Shown here: piece by piece, positions 6,038 to 10,242 of the stretch
How positions within the stretch are numbered: position 1 is the first letter of the stretch
Layout: each line of letters begins with the position of its first letter
NCBI RefSeq assembly: GCF_004134945.1
Contig: NZ_SBAP01000030.1
Coordinates: 1 to 10,242 of the forward strand
Reading direction: 5' to 3'
DNA length: 10,242 nt
Source of the DNA: Fusobacterium_C necrophorum_A
GTDB lineage: Bacteria; Fusobacteriota; Fusobacteriia; Fusobacteriales; Fusobacteriaceae
Made by a program: the position numbers and the translations under genes
The notes under the pieces: generated by a model
What the model saw: only the letters and a program-made list of their open reading frames with translations
Database searches by the model: none
Told to the model about the DNA's origin: nothing

Positions 6038-7173
6038 AATATTTATTGTATACCCTAGAAGATATCAAAGAAAAACAGAAGATCCCTAAAAATTGCGTTT
6101 TAATTTTGGAGAATCATTTTTTTACAACAATGTTACTTACCATTGTTCCGTCTGTGGATGAAGATGATAGAAAAGAAATGATATACGAAAAATTATCTCA
6201 GGAATATTTTTTGGATGTGAATGGGTTATCATACCTATATTATGATGTGGTGTATGATTCTGCCCAGTACGAGACAATTTTTTGTTGTTATTCCAACTAT
6301 AGTCTCTCTTTTATTTTGGAGTTATCTCCAAAAATTCTGTATGCAATTCCGGAGTGCCTATTAGGAAGTTCTCTTTCTAGTCCGAAAACATTTTATCTTT
6401 TAGACTTTCAAGAGAAAGAGATTTTGATTCTTGCATATAAAAATCAGAAAATATGTTCTTTTCAAAAAATAGCAAATGATTCAAATCCAGAAAGTATACT
6501 ACAAAAGTTATTGGAGATAAACGAAAGTAAATTGAAAATAATCTTATTAGGGAAGTATACAAAAAATCAGAAAGAAACTCTAAGTCAATATTTTCCGCTA
6601 TATTGTTTGGAAGATCTTAGGATTAAAAAAATAAAGAAGGAAGTCGATATTTTTCATCATAAAAGAGCAGATGTAAAAATCAAGTATTTGAAATATCTAT
6701 ATTTTGTTTATACTCTGGGAATTTTTTTTATCATTTTTTTCGGCTTTTATTGGCAATATCGACTAGAAGCCCTTAGGACGGAATTGATTAGCTTGGAGCA
6801 AGAGATATCAAAAATAGAATACGAATCCAACATTTTGGAAGATAAGATTGTTGCTAAACGCCAAGAAAAGGAGAAAAGAGAGCAGGAATTTCAAAAAAGT
6901 CAAAAGCCGATTCCTAAAATTCATACAATATTGCGGAAAATTTATAATATTTCAAAGTGGAAATCCATATTATGTATGGAACATTTAGAAAATGAAACTT
7001 TGAAATTACAATTGAAATTCATGTCTCAAGAGGAATATCTGGATTTTGTTAGGCAGTTATTGAAAAGAAATTTTGAGTTATTGAACCACGATAGAATAGA
7101 AAAGATTCGGAAGAAATATGAAGTGGAGATAGAAATTATCGAGGCAGACAATGAAGAAAAGTCAGGAAATTAG
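6034..7173 (+). CDS. GspL-like (PilM-PilN fusion type) inner-membrane assembly protein
   Basis: This 379-aa bitopic protein has a cytoplasmic domain of about 215 residues, a single membrane helix (221-240), a charged coiled coil (about 242-290) and a small periplasmic domain. The cytoplasmic part has a segment LLDFQEKEILILAYKNQ (122-138) that looks like the phosphate-1 hairpin of PilM/GspL actin-like folds, but nucleotide-binding residues are not convincing. The periplasmic end resembles PilN/GspL ferredoxin-like domains in layout. In T2SS, GspL binds the ATPase GspE and the periplasmic GspM; in pili, PilM and PilN do this as two proteins, so this is the fused arrangement. It starts with a 4-bp ATGA overlap with the preceding pseudopilin gene and overlaps the next gene by 23 bp. 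The assignment rests on topology, size and gene order more than on sequence motifs. Confidence 0.68.
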   Translation: MKYLLYTLEDIKEKQKIPKNCVLILENHFFTTMLLTIVPSVDEDDRKEMIYEKLSQEYFLDVNGLSYLYYDVVYDSAQYETIFCCYSNYSLSFILELSPKILYAIPECLLGSSLSSPKTFYLLDFQEKEILILAYKNQKICSFQKIANDSNPESILQKLLEINESKLKIILLGKYTKNQKETLSQYFPLYCLEDLRIKKIKKEVDIFHHKRADVKIKYLKYLYFVYTLGIFFIIFFGFYWQYRLEALRTELISLEQEISKIEYESNILEDKIVAKRQEKEKREQEFQKSQKPIPKIHTILRKIYNISKWKSILCMEHLENETLKLQLKFMSQEEYLDFVRQLLKRNFELLNHDRIEKIRKKYEVEIEIIEADNEEKSGN

Positions 7174-7744
7174 AGGAATAATAATCTTGGGAGCTAGCAT
7201 TTGTATTACTTATTTTTTCACTTGGAAAAATTTAAAAGAATATAGAGAGTATCTGAATCAAAGAGAGGAATACCTACAGAAAAAAATAGTAAAAACGAAG
7301 CGATATGATGAAATGCAACATCAGCTGAAAATCATGGAAGTCTCAATTCCTAAAATTAAAGAGGAAAAGCGGCAAGAAAATTCTTTTGGTCATGTGTTGG
7401 AATTTGAAAGCTTATTGCACAAGTTACTGGACAAATATCAGTTAAAATTGCATGCTTTAGGAAGAATACAGAAGGAAGATGACAGAAGAATGATTTCCGG
7501 AACTATTCAGGGACGTATTTATGATATTCTTTTGTTTCTGGAAGAGATAGAAAATTATCCTAAATTGATATTTTTATCAGAGCAATATTGGAAGCTGGAA
7601 AAGTATAAATATCAAGAAGGTATTTTAGACTGCAATTTTATGTTTCATGTAAAAGAGGGAGAATATGATTTTTCGAATATCATCAATCATAAGAAAATTT
7701 CTAGGACATCTTTTGTATATTTTTCAGAAAAGGAAAGAGAATAA
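7151..7744 (+). CDS. GspM/PilO-like inner-membrane protein
   Basis: This 197-aa protein has a short basic cytoplasmic tip, one membrane helix (about 9-25), a coiled-coil stretch rich in Lys, Glu and Gln (about 27-75) and a small periplasmic domain (about 85-180). That is the standard layout of GspM and PilO, which dimerise with GspL or PilN and couple the inner-membrane platform to the secretin. GAGG (7141-7144) lies 6 nt before the ATG, within the end of the preceding gene. The C-terminal coding region overlaps the secretin gene by up to 80 bp. No conserved motif defines this family, so the call is made on topology and on position between the GspL-like and secretin genes. Confidence 0.65.
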   Translation: MKKSQEIRGIIILGASICITYFFTWKNLKEYREYLNQREEYLQKKIVKTKRYDEMQHQLKIMEVSIPKIKEEKRQENSFGHVLEFESLLHKLLDKYQLKLHALGRIQKEDDRRMISGTIQGRIYDILLFLEEIENYPKLIFLSEQYWKLEKYKYQEGILDCNFMFHVKEGEYDFSNIINHKKISRTSFVYFSEKERE

Positions 7745-8972
7745 GAAATATCTGGTTATTCTTATATTCAGTATCGTTATAAGGGAAATATCTTTTTCCC
7801 AGTATTCTTTGCCTCATGATATCGAGATGTCTGACAGTACATTACGGGAAGTTTTAGATGAGATTGAGGAATGTCTACCGGTTCAAATTAAAGTGGATGA
7901 AGATTTAAAAGATCCTTTAAATTTATTTTTTCGGGAAGGACAAAAAGTGGAAGAAGTTTTGGAAATGTTAGCTGAAATTACAGATAAAAAAGTAAGACGC
8001 ATATCGTCCAAAAAATATCAGTTAGAAAGTATAGGCACCGAAAAAGAAGGGAAATTGAAAGAGTACAATCTTTCTTATTTACGGAGTAGAGAAGTCTGTG
8101 ATACTTTAAAAGAGCTTTTTCCTTCAGAAGTAAAAGTTGCAAATCTGGAGAGTCGGAATAAAATTATTATCATGGCTACTGATAAAAAAATTCAGGAAAT
8201 TGACAAGATTATACAAGAGATAGATATAGAAGGAAAGCAAGTGAAAGTCTATTCCCAAGTGTTAGATATTTCGAAAGATTTATTTCATGAATTGGGTTTT
8301 GATTGGTTGTATGAGAAACCTTCAAAACAGAAGAGTCAATTTAGTATTTCCGTACTGGGGGAAGAGAGTGCCGGAAATTCAGGGCCTGTTTTGGGATCCA
8401 AATGGAACCTTATACGGCAGTTTTCAAATGCAGCTGAAGTACTTGGGCTCAGTTTTAAACTCTTAGAAGCAAAACAAGATTTAAAAATTACTTCTTCTCC
8501 AGCTATTCTAATAGCACATGGAAATACGGGAGAGTTTAAAATAACAGAAGAAGTCATCGTGGGAGAAAAAAAAGAGAAGAAAAAAGGAGAGCATACTTCT
8601 GTGGAGCCCATTTTTAAAGAAGCTGGACTCATTTTGAAAGTAGTTCCCTATATTCATCAGGATTCTTCTGTGACCTTGGATATTTCATTAGAGTTAAGTG
8701 ATTTTAAATATCGACAAACAAATCAAAAAAAAGATTGGAATTTTAATTCCCAAGGAGGTTCTAAAATTGGAAGAAGTTTGTCTACTAGGATTCATGTAAA
8801 AAATAAAGAGACTATTTTTATTGGAGGACTGAGCCGTTTTACAACCAGAAATACAGAAAATAAGATTCCTTTTTTAGGGGACATTCCTGGAGTTCGTCAT
8901 TTGTTTCGAAGTGAATCTAAAAAAGAAGCAGAAACGGAGATGTATATAAAAATTTTTGTGGAAGTTTGTTAG
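7665..8972 (+). CDS. Short secretin, outer-membrane channel (GspD/PilQ family)
   Basis: A 435-aa secretin that should form the outer-membrane gate. Domains in order: signal peptide region (hydrophobic run LVILIFSIVI at 30-39 after a KRKENKK patch), an N0/STN-like domain (about 49-122), one N1-type domain (about 130-188, with RNKIIIMATD), and the secretin core (about 190-435) with the SSPAIL segment, VVPYI (326-330) and the hallmark PFLGDIPGVRHLF (402-414). It is much shorter than usual GspD, which carries N0 to N3, and lacks PilQ's AMIN domains and any C-terminal pilotin-binding tail. ATG 7665 has AGAGGGAG upstream but creates an 80-bp overlap and a long N-terminus. TTG at 7713, with AGGA (7703-7706) 6 nt ahead, gives a more normal signal peptide and a 32-bp overlap. 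It ends the filament operon; no terminator follows it. Confidence 0.92.
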   Translation: MIFRISSIIRKFLGHLLYIFQKRKENKKYLVILIFSIVIREISFSQYSLPHDIEMSDSTLREVLDEIEECLPVQIKVDEDLKDPLNLFFREGQKVEEVLEMLAEITDKKVRRISSKKYQLESIGTEKEGKLKEYNLSYLRSREVCDTLKELFPSEVKVANLESRNKIIIMATDKKIQEIDKIIQEIDIEGKQVKVYSQVLDISKDLFHELGFDWLYEKPSKQKSQFSISVLGEESAGNSGPVLGSKWNLIRQFSNAAEVLGLSFKLLEAKQDLKITSSPAILIAHGNTGEFKITEEVIVGEKKEKKKGEHTSVEPIFKEAGLILKVVPYIHQDSSVTLDISLELSDFKYRQTNQKKDWNFNSQGGSKIGRSLSTRIHVKNKETIFIGGLSRFTTRNTENKIPFLGDIPGVRHLFRSESKKEAETEMYIKIFVEVC

Positions 8973-9025
8973 AAGCATATTTATCAAAAAATATTTAAAA
9001 AAAATAGAAAAGGAGAATTTTATTT
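8973..9025. other. Short AT-rich spacer without terminator
   Basis: The 53 bp between the secretin gene and the next gene are nearly all A and T. No GC-containing hairpin with a T run is present and no good promoter hexamer pair is seen, so the next gene may be read through from the filament operon. AAGGAG (9010-9015) is the ribosome site for the ATG at 9026, at a rather long 10-nt spacing. Confidence 0.5.
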
Positions 9026-9607
9026 ATGGAGGACTTTAATAAAGAAATTTTATTTGCACAAGGTGGAAGAGTATTTATTGGATTTAATCCAGAGGAGAGT
9101 AAAATTTTAAAGAAATGTGTATTATGCAAAATTGTAGACGAAGTATTACCTGAAGTATATTATCGTGTACATAAAAGAAGAAGAGAAATTTATGAGCAGG
9201 AAATTTTTAAAATAGTACGATATTACATGAGAACTACATACCATATGAAATGCATATTTCCAAAAGGGGAAACAGCGGCTTATCTATTAAAATATTCTAC
9301 AAAGAAATTGAAACATTTTGAATTTTATGCTCCCAGCTATAAAAATAGAGAATTTTCGATTGGAGATTACAAGATAACCTTTTATCGAAAGGACAAAAAA
9401 TCAATGTTATTCCGCTTAGGAGAAATAGCAAAAGTGGTAGAAATGTTTCGTTATATTACTGTTTACTGTTTTGATGACGAGACAAGAGAAAGAGTCAGAT
9501 TGATTTTAAGAAGGAGAAAATTAAAAAGAATTTTACGTATCAAATCAGGCATACCCAAATGGATGTTGAAAGAATTGAAAAAAATAAAAAAAATTCCGGA
9601 AAAATAA
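9026..9607 (+). CDS. Basic protein resembling DUF6088 / AbiEi-type antitoxin
   Basis: This 193-aa protein has no membrane segment. The N-terminal part (VFIGF, then a charged helical region ending YYRVHKRRRE) could be a degenerate winged helix. The centre contains IFPKGETAAYLLKYSTKKL and, about 25 residues later, FSIGDYKITFYRKD. This order (a P-x-G-x-x-A helix, a short strand pair, then I-G-x-x-I-x-F) recalls the DUF6088/AbiEi fold as I remember it. The C-terminus is strongly basic (ILRRRKLKRILRIK, then IPKWMLKELKK), again like the end of DUF6088 proteins and suited to binding nucleic acid. DUF6088 and AbiEi proteins are often antitoxins paired with AbiEii-like nucleotidyltransferase toxins, but no such partner follows here. 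The similarity is from memory and could be wrong; otherwise this is an unknown basic cytoplasmic protein. Confidence 0.45.
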   Translation: MEDFNKEILFAQGGRVFIGFNPEESKILKKCVLCKIVDEVLPEVYYRVHKRRREIYEQEIFKIVRYYMRTTYHMKCIFPKGETAAYLLKYSTKKLKHFEFYAPSYKNREFSIGDYKITFYRKDKKSMLFRLGEIAKVVEMFRYITVYCFDDETRERVRLILRRRKLKRILRIKSGIPKWMLKELKKIKKIPEK

Positions 9608-9615
9608 ATTTAGTA

Positions 9616-9624
9616 TGTTATAAT
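9616..9624 (+). promoter_or_regulatory. Extended -10 promoter for msrC
   Basis: TG (9616-9617), one base, then TATAAT (9619-9624) form a perfect extended -10 element 30 bp before the msrC ATG. No good -35 hexamer is present at the normal distance, which extended -10 promoters tolerate. Transcription would begin about 9631. Confidence 0.6.
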
Positions 9625-9653
9625 ACCTTCAATAAATATCAAGGAGGGTTTTT

Positions 9654-10103
9654 ATGGATTTTCAGGAATTGAAATTAAAGCAATATGCTGCATTAATTGA
9701 AGATGAGAATGACGAAATAGCACTATTGGCAAATACTTCCGCTTTTTTGTATGAAATATTGGAAGATGTCAGTTGGGTGGGCTTTTATTTTGTAAAAGAG
9801 AATGAGCTGGTATTAGGGCCATTTCAAGGAAAAACGGCATGTTATAGAATACCATTTTCTAAAGGAGTTTGCGGCTGGGTTGCCAGAAATAAAAAAGCAA
9901 TTATTGTGCCGAATGTTCATGAATTTGAAGGACATATTGCTTGTGACAGCAGTAGTAAAAGCGAAATTGTATTACCTATATTTAAAGATGGAAAATTGTA
10001 TGCTGTTTTAGATGTTGACTCAACGGAGTTAGATAATTTTTGCATTTTGGAGCAGGTATTTTTAGGAGAAATTTTGGAAATATTACAGACAAAATGGAAA
10101 TGA
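9654..10103 (+). CDS. msrC: Free methionine-(R)-sulfoxide reductase (GAF-domain fRMsr)
   Basis: This 149-aa cytoplasmic enzyme reduces free L-methionine-(R)-sulfoxide to methionine, using thioredoxin as electron donor, and so protects against oxidative damage. The whole protein is one GAF domain. The family signature is clear: GPFQGKTACYRIPF (55-68), GVCGW (71-75) and HEFEGHIACDSSSKSEIVLP (89-108). The three redox cysteines C63, C73 and C97 are present with the spacing (10 and 24) known for the E. coli enzyme, so it should be active. Length is slightly below the 160-165 aa usual for the family. AAGGAGG (9641-9647) lies 6 nt before the ATG, and an extended -10 promoter precedes it. Nothing links it functionally to the filament genes; it sits between them and the next rRNA promoter. 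Confidence 0.95.
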   Translation: MDFQELKLKQYAALIEDENDEIALLANTSAFLYEILEDVSWVGFYFVKENELVLGPFQGKTACYRIPFSKGVCGWVARNKKAIIVPNVHEFEGHIACDSSSKSEIVLPIFKDGKLYAVLDVDSTELDNFCILEQVFLGEILEILQTKWK

Positions 10104-10104
10104 A

Positions 10105-10154
10105 TTAAAAAAAGAAAAAAAAGAGTTGACGGGAAGTAAGAAGTATGGTAAGAT
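10105..10154 (+). promoter_or_regulatory. Strong stable-RNA (rRNA-type) promoter
   Basis: TTGACG (10126-10131), a 17-bp spacer and TAAGAT (10149-10154) form a near-consensus promoter, with TG (10146-10147) giving an extended -10. An A-rich stretch (10107-10124) directly upstream looks like an UP element. Transcription should start near 10161. The combination of UP-like tract, near-consensus hexamers and a long untranslated leader is typical of rRNA operons. Confidence 0.75.
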
Positions 10155-10160
10155 ACTAGA

Positions 10161-10242
10161 TGTCCGCAAGAGCGGCATGAACCTTCACAAAGAGAATAAG
10201 AAAGACAACAAGCAAACAACACAAACAAGGTGTAAAAAATCA
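10161..10242 (+). other. Untranslated leader, probably of a 16S-23S-5S rRNA operon
   Basis: The predicted transcript holds no ribosome site and no reading frame. It begins with a small GC-rich stem, CCGC (10164-10167) and GCGG (10172-10175) around AAGA. It continues with TGAACCTTCACAA (10178-10190), which resembles a boxA antitermination element, and then a CA-rich unstructured stretch. This matches the style of rRNA leaders in low-GC bacteria. The 16S gene itself would lie beyond the window and is not seen. Confidence 0.6.

Noticed and set aside
8336..8632. 98-codon reading frame on the minus strand
   Set aside because: It lies wholly inside the secretin core on the opposite strand, with no ribosome site or family resemblance. 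The same holds for the minus-strand frames at 1188-1376, 4122-4313, 5380-5583, 5592-5936, 6377-6562 and 9917-10228.
332..8972. Gram-positive-type ComG competence operon
   Set aside because: Several small prepilins and the gene pair for ATPase and platform resemble it, but the secretin and the GspL- and GspM-like genes show a diderm system. A role in DNA uptake is not excluded.
1..10242. CRISPR arrays, insertion sequences, integrases and tRNA genes
   Set aside because: I looked for regularly spaced repeats, transposase motifs, terminal inverted repeats and tRNA arms on both strands and saw none.

Overview
The window reads as a Fusobacterium-like chromosome segment (phylum Fusobacteriota). The DNA is very AT-rich, every convincing gene is on the + strand, and the 5S rRNA sequence and rRNA-type leader fit that group. 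An envelope-spanning system with an outer-membrane secretin also fits a diderm low-GC bacterium. I rate the phylum as likely and make no species call.

Layout: (1) Bases 1-113 are a 5S rRNA missing only a few bases at its 5' end, followed by a T-rich end. (2) Bases 114-331 are non-coding and very AT-rich. They hold a perfect 8-bp inverted repeat (150-169) and a textbook sigma-70 promoter (TTGACA, 17-bp spacer, TATAAT; 259-287). (3) Bases 332-8972 are one tightly packed block of twelve genes, nearly all overlapping or touching. They encode a type IV filament machine of the type II secretion / type IV pilus superfamily. In order: prepilin, a 52-aa small protein, assembly ATPase (GspE/PilB), inner-membrane platform (GspF/PilC), major (pseudo)pilin, prepilin peptidase, three minor prepilins, a GspL-like protein, a GspM/PilO-like protein and a short secretin. 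(4) Bases 9026-9607 encode an orphan basic protein resembling DUF6088/AbiEi-type antitoxins. (5) Bases 9654-10103 encode free methionine-(R)-sulfoxide reductase (msrC) behind its own extended -10 promoter. (6) Bases 10105-10242 hold a strong stable-RNA promoter and the start of an rRNA-type leader, presumably for the next rRNA operon.

How it works together (from family knowledge): the peptidase trims the prepilins at G/F or A/F junctions. The ATPase and platform protein stack the mature subunits into a filament on a tip built from minor pilins. The GspL- and GspM-like proteins link the cytoplasmic ATPase to the periplasm, and the secretin forms the outer-membrane exit. The order E-F-G-(O)-I-J-K-L-M-D resembles a T2SS, but the secretin has the short N0-N1 periplasmic layout nearer PilQ. 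No retraction ATPase (PilT) and no GspC/PilP are present here. Whether it secretes proteins, takes up DNA or makes pili cannot be read from the sequence.

Most notable: the compact hybrid filament system lying between two same-direction rRNA loci, an unlisted 52-aa gene translationally coupled to the ATPase gene, a pseudopilin with proline in place of the near-universal Glu+5, and the orphan antitoxin-like gene.
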